Part shown: piece after piece, positions 1 through 8,377 of the stretch
Layout: the number at the start of each line of letters is the position of its first letter
Numbering within the stretch: position 1 is the first letter of the stretch
Assembly (NCBI GenBank): GCA_963749415.1
Contig: CAVVMG010000001.1
Span: 1 to 64,000 of the forward strand
Source: JALYNX01 sp963749415
GTDB lineage: Bacteria > Actinomycetota > Acidimicrobiia > Spongiisociales > ZC4RG35
DNA length: 64,000 nt
Direction of reading: 5' to 3'
Program-made: the position numbers and the translations under genes
Notes under the pieces: generated by a model
Seen by the model: the letters and a program-made list of their open reading frames with translations, nothing else
What the model was told of the DNA's origin: nothing
The model's database searches: none

Positions 1-120
1 TTGACCGAGATCGGTCAAACACTGCGACACGTCCGCCCGCTCACCACCGCTCTTTACGCGAAGGTCGACCTCGACGGTTTGCGCGGGCTGGCCCGCCCCT
101 GGCCGGGTGAGCCATCATGA
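1..120 (+). CDS. ritA: RIT-1 RitA tyrosine recombinase, C-terminal end only
   Basis: The window opens inside this gene; only the last 39 codons are present. They read on to the conserved ending ARPWPGEPS and match the C-termini of the other first-position recombinases in this window (ends at 4746, 11766 and 13896), including the segment TALYAKVD that contains the nucleophilic tyrosine. The stop overlaps the ATG of the next recombinase, the arrangement seen in every trio here. The active-site arginines and the left end of the element lie outside the window. Family assignment rests on this alignment by eye plus the operon context. Confidence 0.85.
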   Translation: MTEIGQTLRHVRPLTTALYAKVDLDGLRGLARPWPGEPS

Positions 121-1058
121 GCACGCCACGGCCATCACTGCGCGATTCGCTGGCCGACTACCTGAATCTGCGGCGGGCGTTGGGATTTCAACTCGCCAAC
201 GCCGGCAGGCTGCTGGAGCAGTTCGTCGGCTATCTCGAACGGCACGGCATTGACACCGTGACCACCGAGCACGCGGTGCGGTGGGCGACGCTGCCGGCCG
301 ATGCATCCCGACACTGGTTGGCGATCCGGGTCAGCGTGGTGCGCGGCTTTACCGTCTACCTGCACAGCATCGACTCCTCGGCCGAGGTCGTGCCGGCCGG
401 TCTGATCCGCCCCGGGGCGTGTCGGGCCACGCCGTACCTGTACTCGGAGTCCGAGATCGGATCGCTCGTCGAGGCGGCGGGCGGGCTGCGGCCCAGGCTG
501 CGGGCAGCCACCTACCAGAGCTTGATCAGCCTGCTGGCGATCAGCGGGATCCGGATCGGCGAGGCGATCGCACTTGATGACGACGACTTCGATGTCGAGC
601 ACGAGGTGCTGGTGTTGCATCACACCAAGTTCAACAAGCAGCGCCTGGTGCCGCTGCACCCGAGCGCGACGCTGGCTTTGTCGCGCTATGTGGACCTGCG
701 GCAACGACTGCTGCCGCGACCGGCCAGCCCGGCGCTGTTTGTTTCCACCGCGGGGACCCGGCTGCTGCACAGCAACATCAGCCTGACCTTCGCTGGCCTG
801 GTCGAGCGGGTCGGGCTCACCCGACGATCGGCGGTGTGCCGGCCCAGAATTCATGATCTAAGGCATGGCTTCGCGGTGGCGACCGTGCTGGGCTGGTACC
901 GCGACGGCGCCGACATCGCGGCGTTGATGCCGCGACTGTCGACCTATCTGGGTCACACCGACCCGCAACACACCTTCTGGTACCTGTCGGCCGCGCCGGA
1001 GCTGATGGCGTTGGCCGGGCAACGCCTGGAAGCGTATCTGGCAGGAGGGCGGTCATGA
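117..1058 (+). CDS. ritB: RIT-1 RitB tyrosine recombinase
   Basis: This is a full-length second recombinase of a RIT (recombinase in trio) element, 313 residues. The catalytic set of the phage-integrase family is visible: the first arginine in SGIRIGEA, the His-x-x-Arg box in HDLRHGF, the second histidine in YLGHTDPQ and the tyrosine in TFWYLS. The start ATG overlaps the RitA stop and the stop overlaps the RitC start, so the three proteins are probably made in coupled amounts. Family knowledge says all three are needed for RIT mobility, but the mechanism is poorly known. It appears intact. Confidence 0.92.
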   Translation: MSTPRPSLRDSLADYLNLRRALGFQLANAGRLLEQFVGYLERHGIDTVTTEHAVRWATLPADASRHWLAIRVSVVRGFTVYLHSIDSSAEVVPAGLIRPGACRATPYLYSESEIGSLVEAAGGLRPRLRAATYQSLISLLAISGIRIGEAIALDDDDFDVEHEVLVLHHTKFNKQRLVPLHPSATLALSRYVDLRQRLLPRPASPALFVSTAGTRLLHSNISLTFAGLVERVGLTRRSAVCRPRIHDLRHGFAVATVLGWYRDGADIAALMPRLSTYLGHTDPQHTFWYLSAAPELMALAGQRLEAYLAGGRS

Positions 1059-2044
1059 GCACGCTGGCCCCCACCCTGCAGGCGTTCTTCACCGACCGGC
1101 TGGCCCGGCAGCGACAAGCCAGCCCCCACACCATCGCCGCCTACCGGGACACGGTCAAGCTGCTGCTGGTCTTCGCCGAACAACGGACCGGCAAGTCTCC
1201 CTCCGCTATGGACATCACCGATCTGGATGCACCACTGATCGGCGCGTTCCTCAACCATCTGGAAACCGACCGCGGCAACAGCGTCCGGACCCGCAACGCC
1301 CGGCTGGCGGCCATTCACTCGCTGTTCCGCTACTGCGCGTTGCACCACCCGCAGGATGCCGCGGTCATCGCGCGGGTGCTGGCGATCCCACCCAAACGCT
1401 TCGACCGGGCCGTGATCACCTACCTCACCGAGGAAGAGATCACCGCGCTGTTGGCGGCGCCCGACCGCAGCACCTGGACCGGGCGACGCGACCACGCCCT
1501 GCTGCTGCTGGCCTGCCAGACCGGGCTACGCGCCACCGAACTCACCGGCTTGACCGTGGGCGACGTGCACCTGGGCAGCGGGCGGCACGTCAGCTGCCTC
1601 GGTAAAGGCCGGAAGCGGCGGATCACCCCACTGACCGCCGCCACCGGCACGGTCCTGCACGCCTGGCTCGCCGAACGCGCCGGCCGGCCCAACGATCCGC
1701 TGTTCGTCACCCGGCGCGGCACCCCGCTGAGCCGGGACGCTCTGCAACGACGTGTCGCCCGATACGCGGCTATCGCCGCAGCGTCGTGTCCGACTCTGCA
1801 GGAGAAGAAAGTTTCGCCCCACGTCTTGCGTCACTCCGCGGCCATGAGGTTGCTCAGCGCCGGTATCGACGTCTCCGTGATCGCGCTATGGATGGGCCAC
1901 GAGAACATCGCAACCTGCCAGATTTACATCCACGCCGACCTGGCGCTCAAGGAACGGGCACTGGCCCGCACCGCGCCACAAGACGCCCCACCCGGCCGCT
2001 ACCAACCCCCGGACGCCGTCCTGGCCTTCCTCGACGGACTGTGA
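1055..2044 (+). CDS. ritC: RIT-1 RitC tyrosine recombinase
   Basis: Third recombinase of the trio, 329 residues, with an N-terminal SAM-like core-binding domain (SPHTIAAYRDT near residue 24) and a C-terminal catalytic domain. Catalytic residues are seen in TGLRATEL, HVLRHSAAM, LWMGHENIA and QIYIHADL (tyrosine). It ends in the conserved pattern GRYQPPDAVLAFLDGL shared with the RitC proteins ending at 15799 and 16609. The TGA stop runs directly into the terminal inverted repeat (tgattatgccg). There is no frameshift. Confidence 0.93.
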   Translation: MSTLAPTLQAFFTDRLARQRQASPHTIAAYRDTVKLLLVFAEQRTGKSPSAMDITDLDAPLIGAFLNHLETDRGNSVRTRNARLAAIHSLFRYCALHHPQDAAVIARVLAIPPKRFDRAVITYLTEEEITALLAAPDRSTWTGRRDHALLLLACQTGLRATELTGLTVGDVHLGSGRHVSCLGKGRKRRITPLTAATGTVLHAWLAERAGRPNDPLFVTRRGTPLSRDALQRRVARYAAIAAASCPTLQEKKVSPHVLRHSAAMRLLSAGIDVSVIALWMGHENIATCQIYIHADLALKERALARTAPQDAPPGRYQPPDAVLAFLDGL

Positions 2045-2126
2045 TTATGCCGAACACCCAACGCCGACAACGCTCGCCACCACGAGCCCACCCGAACCGG
2101 TCGGCATAACGGCGTGGTCCGCATAA
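2042..2126. repeat. Right terminal repeat of RIT-1
   Basis: This non-coding end follows the RitC stop. It carries three related words: attatgccg near 2043, its reverse cggcataa near 2102 and ccgcataa ending at 2126. By analogy with the fully bounded RIT-4 this is the right terminal inverted repeat; the left partner is outside the window, so the exact inner edge is uncertain. Confidence 0.65.
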
Positions 2127-2132
2127 GAGGCC

Positions 2133-2152
2133 TTATGGCGAATTCGCCATAA
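2133..2152. repeat. 20-bp perfect palindrome at the RIT-1 end
   Basis: TTATGGCGAATTCGCCATAA is a perfect 9-2-9 palindrome. It is flanked by gaggcc (2127-2132) on the element side and ggcctc (2153-2158) on the host side, which are inverted copies of each other. Equivalent 20-bp palindromes with the same layout lie at one end of RIT-3 (16701) and RIT-4 (12518). It is probably a recombinase-binding or crossover site. Confidence 0.8.
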
Positions 2153-2632
2153 GGCCTCGCTCATCGTGCCCTTCAACCCGAGCACGAGGCGGTCGTTGAA
2201 ATCGGCGGGGTGATACAGCCCGTCCGCGTCGGCGATCAGGGTGTCGGTCATCGCGCATAGGTCCAGCAGGTGATACCAGTCGGCGTTGCGGCGGGCCAAC
2301 CGGGACACCTCGATGCCCAGCACGATCCCGACCTTGCCCAGGCCGACATCGGCGACCAACTCCTTGAACCCGACCCGTCCCGCGGTCTGCGCCCCGGAGC
2401 GGCCCAGATCGGCGTCGATCACCACGACCTGATGGGCAGGCCAACCCAGCATCACCGCCCGCTCACGCAACTCGTATTGGCGGGCAAGGGATTCGGTGTG
2501 ATGAATCATCTGCGACGGCGTCGATTGGCGCACATACACGTACCCATCTCGCGAGCGGTGCGACGCGGTGACCTTCTCGGTCGACAACAACAGCGACGGC
2601 ACCGACGCCCCCACCGATATCTGCCCGGTCAT
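2153..2632 (-). pseudogene. Large serine recombinase, N-terminal part, cut by RIT-1
   Basis: On the minus strand from ATG 2632 this reads as a resolvase/invertase catalytic domain. The nucleophile region is YVYVRQSTPSQ, followed by the typical LRERAVMLGW and GIEVSRLARRNADWY blocks. The reading frame stays normal to the residues LKGTMSEA and then enters the RIT-1 palindrome, so the C-terminal DNA-binding part has been separated by the insertion and would lie left of the window. It belongs to the serine-recombinase transposons common in actinobacteria and rhizobia, which usually carry the two small genes found just upstream here. Not expected to be functional as it stands. Confidence 0.8.
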
Positions 2633-2814
2633 CGCTCACCGGCCTCGGCAGCCAGGTCCTCGGCCAGAGCGCCGCGGGCGATCAGCCGCGCCAATAACCC
2701 CAGCACCTGGGTTCGGGTCTCCTCGGGAAGCGCCTGCCAACAACAGGCCGGCACGGGTAAATCGCCCAGCCCCAAGGCGAGCTGGCATGGAACAGCTACT
2801 CTCATAGCGCGCAA
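2629..2814 (-). CDS. Small accessory protein of the serine-recombinase transposon
   Basis: A 61-residue protein whose stop overlaps the ATG of the serine recombinase, so the two are translationally coupled. It contains ALPEETRTQVLGLLARLI, a short helical motif recurrent in small proteins encoded just before serine recombinases of this transposon type (recalled family knowledge, not searched). No catalytic motif or membrane segment is visible. The start is uncertain; ATG 2805 (MRVAVPCQ) is an alternative to 2814. Confidence 0.6.
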   Translation of the reverse strand: MRAMRVAVPCQLALGLGDLPVPACCWQALPEETRTQVLGLLARLIARGALAEDLAAEAGER

Positions 2815-2846
2815 GTGGGTTCACTCTCCTGTAGTCGTGACCGCGA

Positions 2847-3172
2847 TCAGGGACGAGACGAACCTACTTGCGCGCCCACCCCCGACACGCCGACTTCGAC
2901 ACGCGTCGCAAGCTGCTCCACCAACCGGTGAAGCGCCCGCAAGCCGCCGGCGTCCAGCACCGACTGCGGGCCCGGCTCCACGACACCCAACACGTCAGTG
3001 GCATCGCAGCGGATCGTTCCCGGCGAACCGTCGGGCAAATCGATCACCAACAACACCACGCCGTTCCACCGCTTGAACGACTTCGCCGCCAGCAGCCGAC
3101 CGAACAACGGGTGCGTCTCGGCCACCACCCGCACCTCACACGGCAAGACCGCACGCAACTGTTGCAGTCTGT
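2847..3172 (-). pseudogene. DUF5372-like transposon accessory protein, 5' end lost
   Basis: On the minus strand this reads RAVLPCEVRVVAETHPLFGR, then VVLLVIDLPDGSPGTIR, and ends at 2847. The pattern resembles the small DUF5372-type proteins that accompany serine-recombinase transposons; this is recalled, not verified. Upstream of about 3172 the frame runs into antisense of an IstB fragment, so the start codon has been lost at a junction. It completes a three-gene set with the small protein and the serine recombinase. Confidence 0.5.
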
Positions 3173-3180
3173 CGCCATCA

Positions 3181-3361
3181 CTGTCGGGGTCGGCAAAACC
3201 CATGTGGCCACCGCGCTCGGCCACATCGCCGTGCGCCGCCGCATCCCCACCCTGATGCTGCGCGCCGATGCAATGTTCAAGCGGCTCAAAGCATCCCGAC
3301 TCGACAACAGCACCGAAGCCGAAATGCGCCGCCTGGCCCAAGTCCGGCTCTTGATCATCGA
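3181..3361 (+). pseudogene. istB: IstB-like transposition ATPase fragment (IS21 type)
   Basis: About 60 codons of an IstB-family AAA+ ATPase are readable: the end of the Walker A loop (GVGKTHVATALG), the motif RADAMFKRLKASRLD and the start of Walker B (RLLIID). The 5' side joins the transposon accessory gene and the 3' side is broken exactly within the Walker B aspartates by the left end of RIT-2. IstB normally assists IS21 transposase target capture. This copy is dead. Confidence 0.75.
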
Positions 3362-3460
3362 TTTATCCCGACCCCGCGATTATCCCGAGGTCCGCTCGGG
3401 TGGACACGGGTGGTGTTGAGGCGCCGCATTTTCGGCCGAGACCGGGTTATCGGGTTATGG
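3362..3460. repeat. Left end of RIT-2
   Basis: Immediately after the broken IstB codons come repeated element words: ttatcccgacc near 3363, attatcccgagg near 3379 and the reverse form cgggttat twice near 3444-3456. This matches the word-repeat layout of the other RIT ends. The right end of this element was not found, because the third recombinase has been replaced by transposase sequence. Confidence 0.5.
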
Positions 3461-3532
3461 GGTTCGGCGTAATAGCGGCACTGGCCGCAACCTTCTGTCG
3501 TGGGAGCAGAGCGCTCCGCGAGAGGAGGAACG

Positions 3533-4746
3533 ATGGCAACGATTGCGTGGACACGTGGCGACGGGCCCCTGGTGGCGTTCGCTGCAGGCTTCGAGCACAA
3601 GCTGGTCGGGCTCGGTTACCGACCGGGCGGGGTGGCGATCCACCTTCGGCTGATGCGTCAGCTGGATCGGTGGCTCGCCGATGCTGGCCTGACCGTGGGT
3701 GAGCTCACTCCGGCGCGGGTCGAGCAGTTCTTGGCTGATCGTCGAGCTTGCGGGCAACGCCGGGTGCCGACGCTGGCCAGCGCGACGGCGTTGCTTGGGT
3801 ACTTGACCGAGCTTGGTGCGGTCAATGCCGCATCGCCGCCAGTGGAAACCTCTCGCGACCGGCTGCTGATCGCCTACCGTCGAACACCTGCTCGGCGAGC
3901 GTGGCCTGACGCCCGAGACGGCACTGCGTTACCAGCAGTTCGCGAAACGGTTTCTGGCGCAACGTGCTTCACGGCGCGGCGGCGTGCTCGGCTGCGAGGA
4001 CTTGACCCGCGTGGAGATCAATGAATACCTGCTCGAAACGAGTACTCGACTGGTCGTCGAATCGGCCAAGCGGGAGGCCGCCGACCTGCGAGCGCTGCTG
4101 CGGTTTTTGTACCTGCGTCGGTTCATCGACACCGACCTGGCTGCTGCGATGCCCCCGGTCGCGGCCTGGCGCGGCACACGGCTTCCGCAGGGCCTCAGCG
4201 CCGCCGATGTGCAGGCCGTGCTGGATGGTTGTGATCGCTCGACGACCAGCGGGCATCGCGACTATGCCATCTTGTCCCTGCTGGCGCGGCTCGGGCTTCG
4301 CTCCGGCGAGGTCGCGGCACTGCAACTCGTGATATCGACTGGCGGCGCGGCAGAGATCGTGGTGCGCGGTAAGGCGCGTCGGCGAGACCGACTGCCGCTG
4401 CCAGCCGACGTCGGCGCCGCGCTGGCGGCGTATCTGCGCGACGATCGCCCCCGATGCGCCTACCGCCAGGTGATCCTGACGCTGTATGCGCCGCCGCGGC
4501 CAATTCATCCCAGCTCGATCACCAATGTGGTGCGCCGCGCGTGCCGCCGCGCCGGCGTGCCCGCGGTGGGTGGTCATCGGCTTCGGCATGCCTTGGCCAC
4601 CGAGATGCTGCAGCCGGGGCGCCAACCTGATCGAGATCGCCCAGGTGCTGCGCCACTCGGATCTGGGCACCACCTCCGACTACGCCAAGATCGACCGAAC
4701 CGCCCTGCAAGCGGTGGTTCGCCCCTGGCCCGGGTCCCGGCGATGA
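3533..4746 (+). pseudogene. ritA: RIT-2 RitA tyrosine recombinase, two frameshifts
   Basis: The gene starts at ATG 3533 behind a strong ribosome site (gaggagg). The N-terminal domain is readable to about 3875, where the frame shifts; the middle (ERGLTPETALRYQQ to HRLRHALATEML) is in another frame; near 4615 a second shift leads into IEIAQVLRHSDLGTT and the ending RPWPGSRR. Catalytic elements LGLRSGEV, HRLRHAL, LRHSD and the tyrosine in SDYAKID are all present across frames, so the protein would be complete if two single-base errors were corrected. The TGA overlaps the RitB start. Confidence 0.8.
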
Positions 4747-5675
4747 GCAGCGACTTCGCCCGCCACGCCGAGGACTACCTGCGTCTGCGTCGAGCGCTCG
4801 GCCACGATCTTGCCGACGCGGCTCGGCTGCTGCCCCGCTTCGTCGCCCACCTCGAGGCGGTCGGTGCGTCGACGATTACGACCGACGTCGCACTGGACTG
4901 GGTGCGACGTCGCGACGCCGATCCACGCAGCTCGGTGTGGATGCGCCGGATGACTGTGGTCCGCGGCTTCGCCCGGCACATGTCCGGCATCGACTCGGCC
5001 ACCGAGGTGCCGCCGCTGGGACTGGTGACCTATCGGCAGCGTTGGCGGCCACCGTTCATCTACTCCGACAGCGATGTCGAAGCGCTGATGAGTGCGGTGC
5101 CACGACTAGTTCCTACTCCGTTGCGGGTGGCCACGTTCCAAACCATGATCGGTCTGCTGGCTGCCACCGGCATCCGGGTCGGTGAGGCCATCGCTCTCGA
5201 CCGCGACGACATCGACTGGGCGGACGGCGTTTTGGTCGTGCGCGCGTCGAAGTTCAACAAGACCCGCGAGGTGCTGTTGGACCCGAGCGTGGTCGACGCG
5301 TTAGGCACCTACGTGCACATCCGCGACCATCACGTGCCCCGGCCGTCAAGCCGGACCTTCTTCGTCTCCGCCAAGGGCACGCCAGTGATCTACGGTGCCT
5401 TCGGAACCGTGTTCCGCAAGCTGCTGGTCGCCTCCGGGGTCGGCGCCGGCTCGGCGCTACGCCCACGTATCCACGATCTGCGCCACTCTTTCGCCGTGCA
5501 CACCCTGATCCGTTGGTATCGCGACGGCCAGGACGTGGCGGCGTTGTTGCCGCGGTTGTCGACCTACCTGGGGCACCGCACCCCGGTCTCCACCTACTGG
5601 TACCTGTCGGCTGCCCCGGAGCTGCTCGCGCTGGCAGCCAAACGGCTCGAGAAGGCGCAGGAGGCACGACGATGA
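4743..5675 (+). CDS. ritB: RIT-2 RitB tyrosine recombinase
   Basis: An intact 310-residue second recombinase. Active-site boxes are TGIRVGEA, HDLRHSFAV, YLGHRTPV and the tyrosine in STYWYLS. Its ATG overlaps the RitA stop, and its TGA overlaps a following ATG at 5672. In an intact trio that ATG would start RitC, but here it opens a DDE transposase fragment instead. It is clearly divergent from the RitB of RIT-1, so RIT-1 and RIT-2 are independent insertions rather than a duplication. Confidence 0.92.
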   Translation: MSSDFARHAEDYLRLRRALGHDLADAARLLPRFVAHLEAVGASTITTDVALDWVRRRDADPRSSVWMRRMTVVRGFARHMSGIDSATEVPPLGLVTYRQRWRPPFIYSDSDVEALMSAVPRLVPTPLRVATFQTMIGLLAATGIRVGEAIALDRDDIDWADGVLVVRASKFNKTREVLLDPSVVDALGTYVHIRDHHVPRPSSRTFFVSAKGTPVIYGAFGTVFRKLLVASGVGAGSALRPRIHDLRHSFAVHTLIRWYRDGQDVAALLPRLSTYLGHRTPVSTYWYLSAAPELLALAAKRLEKAQEARR

Positions 5676-6255
5676 GCCTGCGTCGCGCCACCCCGGCCGA
5701 GGTGCTGGAGTTGCCGGTGGCGCTGCGCCGGGAGAACCCGGAGCGCACCGCGGCGATCGCCCGGATCCTGCGGACCCAGCTGGGCTGGGCACCGGATGAA
5801 CGCACCCTGCAGCGCAACTTCCAGGGGCTCGGCCTCACCGGCGCCACCACCGGGTCGGCCCCGGCGGTGTTCGGCCAGTTCGAGGCCCGAGTACCCGAAC
5901 GACCTGTGGACTGGGGATGCGTTGCACGGCACGTCAATTGGTGACCGCAAGACGTATCTGTTCGCGTTCTTGGATGATGATTCCCGGCTGCTGCCGGGCT
6001 ACCGGTGGGGTTATGCGGAGGACACCGTGCGGCTGGCCGCCGCGTTGCGGCCGGCGCTGGCCTCCCGCGGTGTCTCGAAGGCGATCTACGTGGATCGCGG
6101 ATCGGCGTTCGTCGATGCGTGGTTGTTGCGGGCATGCGCGAGCTCGGTGTGCGGCTGGTTCGATTCGACACCACGTCGCCCCGAAGGGCGGGGGGAAATC
6201 GAGAGGCTGTTCAGGACCGTGCGTGTGCAGTTCCTGGTCGAGATCACCGGCGAGC
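5672..6255 (+). pseudogene. DDE transposase fragment in the RitC position of RIT-2
   Basis: From ATG 5672 the sequence reads PAEVLELPVALRRENPERTA, then AWAPDERTLQRNF-type HTH sequence, and, after a frameshift near 5888, an integrase-core region with DALHG, FAFLDDDSRLLPGYRWG and RPEGRGEIERLFRTVR. It is a truncated relative of the transposase at 8378: the N-terminal HTH and the C-terminal part after FLVEI are missing. The first and catalytic Asp/Glu positions are present but small compensating indels occur near 6135. How it came to abut the RitB stop exactly is unclear (deletion or replacement of ritC). Confidence 0.7.
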
Positions 6256-6755
6256 CCGATGTAGTCGGGGACGCGCCCGAGTCCATCTTAGGAAAAGCTC
6301 CGCCGCGGACGAGTCACCCTGCAAACCATCAACCAACGACGGGACACACCACTAGGTCTGGGCCACGCAGCTGCGGCAAAGTTGTCAATCAGCTGCCAAA
6401 TCATTGCTAGATCTAACTATCACTTGCGAGGTCTGCCCGACAGCGGCGCAGGGCACAACATATGAAAACGTTGCTAAGATAGCGCAATAGGCTGCTCATT
6501 ATGGAAAATTCCTTTGCTATCTTTGCTATCGCCAACTGATCAAATCCACTGACTATTCAGCAATCGGACCCCGGTATCTCAACTGTCGAATTTTGCTTGT
6601 AGACAAGCCTCAGCGGATGGTAGCGTCACGCATCGGCTGACGAACCACCAACGCGAACCTATCACAAACCTATCACAGCTAATATATTTGCATTGCCGTA
6701 TAACCGTGCGGTTGGGCCTGCCTCCGGGTCGGTCTGCTTCCGTTAGGAGGAGCAC
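6256..6755. other. Non-coding, lower-GC gap
   Basis: No gene is supported here. The stretch is clearly more AT-rich than its flanks and includes a short tandem tttgctatc near 6511-6531. From about 6707 it becomes similar to the leader that precedes the PE relic at 21402, including tgcttccgttaggaggagcacatg, a strong ribosome site. Confidence 0.6.
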
Positions 6756-6905
6756 ATGTCGGTCGTGACTCGACCTTGTTCGGGTTGTTAAGTGTGATCG
6801 GCATGTGGATCGGGGAAGCCATCGGCCTCGCACGAGACGACGTGCACGCCGCCCGTGAAGTGGTGCGCGTTACACAGCCGGAGATGCTGACGTCTGTGCC
6901 ATCCA
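6756..6905 (+). pseudogene. PE-family start interrupted by a RitB fragment
   Basis: ATG 6756 behind aggagg encodes MSVVT, the start of a mycobacterial PE protein. About 100 bp then read as part of a RitB recombinase (GLLSVIGMWIGEAIGLARDD, the first-arginine region), and then the PE reading resumes as TQPEMLTSVPS. The intact PE relic at 21402 has the uninterrupted order MSLVTTQAEML. The simplest reading is that a small piece of a RIT gene was inserted after codon 5. Moderately confident; the recombinase match is short. Confidence 0.5.
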
Positions 6906-7021
6906 CGTCGAACGGGTGGTGGAATGCTGGGGGCTCACAGGACTATCCGCGCGACGGCGCTGGCATCGACGGCGGTCCGCGCATTGAGCGGCGGCGTAAT
7001 GGGAGTTTCGGCGATTCACCG

Positions 7022-7366
7022 ATGGATATCCTGACGCGCCTGCCTGCTGTGGTGATCTTGGAGTGGCTTCCGGTTCCTGCGCTCGCTATGGCGCGGGGCG
7101 GCATCATCTTCTTCGCGAATACGGCGTTTGCACAGATGGTGGGTTACCAGCAGGACGGGTTGGCGGGGTTGGCGTTTCCTGAGATCTTCCATACCGCGCT
7201 TTCGGGCGTCGATACACTGGCGAATCTGGTTGTGCAGTTGCAGCACTCTGAGGGTTGGACGGTGCAGGCCAAGATGAGCAAGTCGGCGCTGATGCGGCAC
7301 GATGATCCGCTTGTGTTGGTTACGTTTGACGATTTGACGGAGCGGCTGTGGATCGACGAGCGATAG
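7022..7366 (+). CDS. Small PAS-domain protein
   Basis: A 114-residue protein with a single PAS-like fold: LPVPALAMARGGIIFFANTAF followed by MVGYQQDGLAGL and a terminal VTFDDLTERL, the usual PAS/PAC ending. There is no kinase, HTH or membrane segment, so it could act as a stand-alone sensor or be a remnant of a longer protein; the same frame is open upstream to 6776 through the PE/RitB debris. ATG 7022 is chosen because the PAS fold begins just after it. A strong terminator follows. Confidence 0.65.
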   Translation: MDILTRLPAVVILEWLPVPALAMARGGIIFFANTAFAQMVGYQQDGLAGLAFPEIFHTALSGVDTLANLVVQLQHSEGWTVQAKMSKSALMRHDDPLVLVTFDDLTERLWIDER

Positions 7367-7377
7367 CGTCCCCTGGG

Positions 7378-7415
7378 GCCTGACCCTGTTTGGAGAACCA
7401 GGGTCAGGCTGTTTT
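7378..7415 (+). terminator. Intrinsic terminator after the PAS gene
   Basis: A perfect 11-bp stem, GCCTGACCCTG paired with CAGGGTCAGGC, closes a 10-nt loop and is followed by TGTTTT. It lies 11 bases after the PAS stop. Confidence 0.8.
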
Positions 7416-7594
7416 GTCGTCCGAGTGGTTCGATTCTTGCGCCCGATCCAGTTGTTGAGCGTCGCTTCGGAGTGAGGAGGGCGGGGGGCTGTCGGTCGTT
7501 GAGGGTGAGGGCGTCGGTGGCGGGCGGGGTTTCGCGGTGACCGGTGGCGTCAGGGTGAGGACGGCCGGATAGGCTCCGGGTGATCTTGAAAGCC

Positions 7595-7640
7595 AACGGC
7601 CCTTCCCGCTCGCGTTGACCTGCTGCCGGGAAGGGCCGTT
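7595..7640. repeat. Long hairpin (14-bp perfect arms)
   Basis: AACGGCCCTTCCCG (7595-7608) and its exact reverse complement (7627-7640) flank an 18-base loop. There is no T-run, so it is not a standard terminator. The hairpin lies in a 290-bp gene-free stretch just ahead of the DUF6431/transposase set and may mark a transposon edge or belong to a relic. Confidence 0.6.
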
Positions 7641-7707
7641 CGAACGCGCCCGGAGGCGGTCGGTTGCTCAGCGTAGGCCCTGACCCTGTGGTCGTCGAAC
7701 GCCGCTG

Positions 7708-8301
7708 GTGTCGGGCGCGTTGACGTGCCCGGAGTGCGGGCGGCGGTTGGCGCCGTGGGGGCATGCGGCGCCGCGGTTCGTGCGGGTGAGCCGCGGAGCT
7801 GGTGCGGCGGATCCGGCCGCGGCGGGGGATCTGTTCGAGCGCGGCGGCTGCGGCCGCTCGCACGTGCTGTTACCCCGGTTCTGCCTGGGGCGGCGGGTGG
7901 ATGTGGTGAGCGGTGATCTGGGCGGCGCTGCTGGCCCGCGCGGCGGGCGGGGGTGGCGGCGCGATCTGCGCGGCGGCGGGCCGCCCGGCCTCGACGGTGC
8001 GGGGCTGGCTGTCGCGGTTCGCCGCGCATGCCGAGCCGATCCGGGTCGGCGTTCGCGCGGCTGGAACGCCACGCGAACACCGGCGGCGACCTCGACCGGC
8101 TGGTCCCGGCCGGCTGCGCGGTGGCCGACGCGGTCGCGCAGATCGGCGCGGCGTGCGCGGCGGTGCGCCGCGCGCGTGGGCCCGGCGGTGTTCGCGGTGT
8201 CGGCGGCGGAGATGGTGGCGGCCTGTTCGGGCGGCTGGCTGCTGGCGGCCCGCCCGCCGCGGTCGGCCGGGAAGTGGATCAACACGTCCCCGCATCTGTA
8301 A
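7708..8301 (+). pseudogene. DUF6431-type zinc-ribbon/HTH protein, frameshifted
   Basis: The N-terminus is a zinc ribbon (CPECGRRLAPWGH, then CGRSHVLLPRF) followed, in a shifted frame from about 7900, by a helix-turn-helix segment (IWAALLARAAG, GRPASTVRGWLSRFAAHAEP). This combination is typical of DUF6431 proteins encoded next to HTH/DDE transposases in actinobacteria (recalled). The tail (AGKWINTSPHL) is in the original frame. At least two indels separate the parts. Its role in transposition is not known. Confidence 0.6.
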
Positions 8302-8377
8302 ACGATCTTGCCGGGCGGCCACGGTCGACGGCGTCACTGTTGTTGATCGCGGAGAGTGTGAGGTGACATCGATGTCG

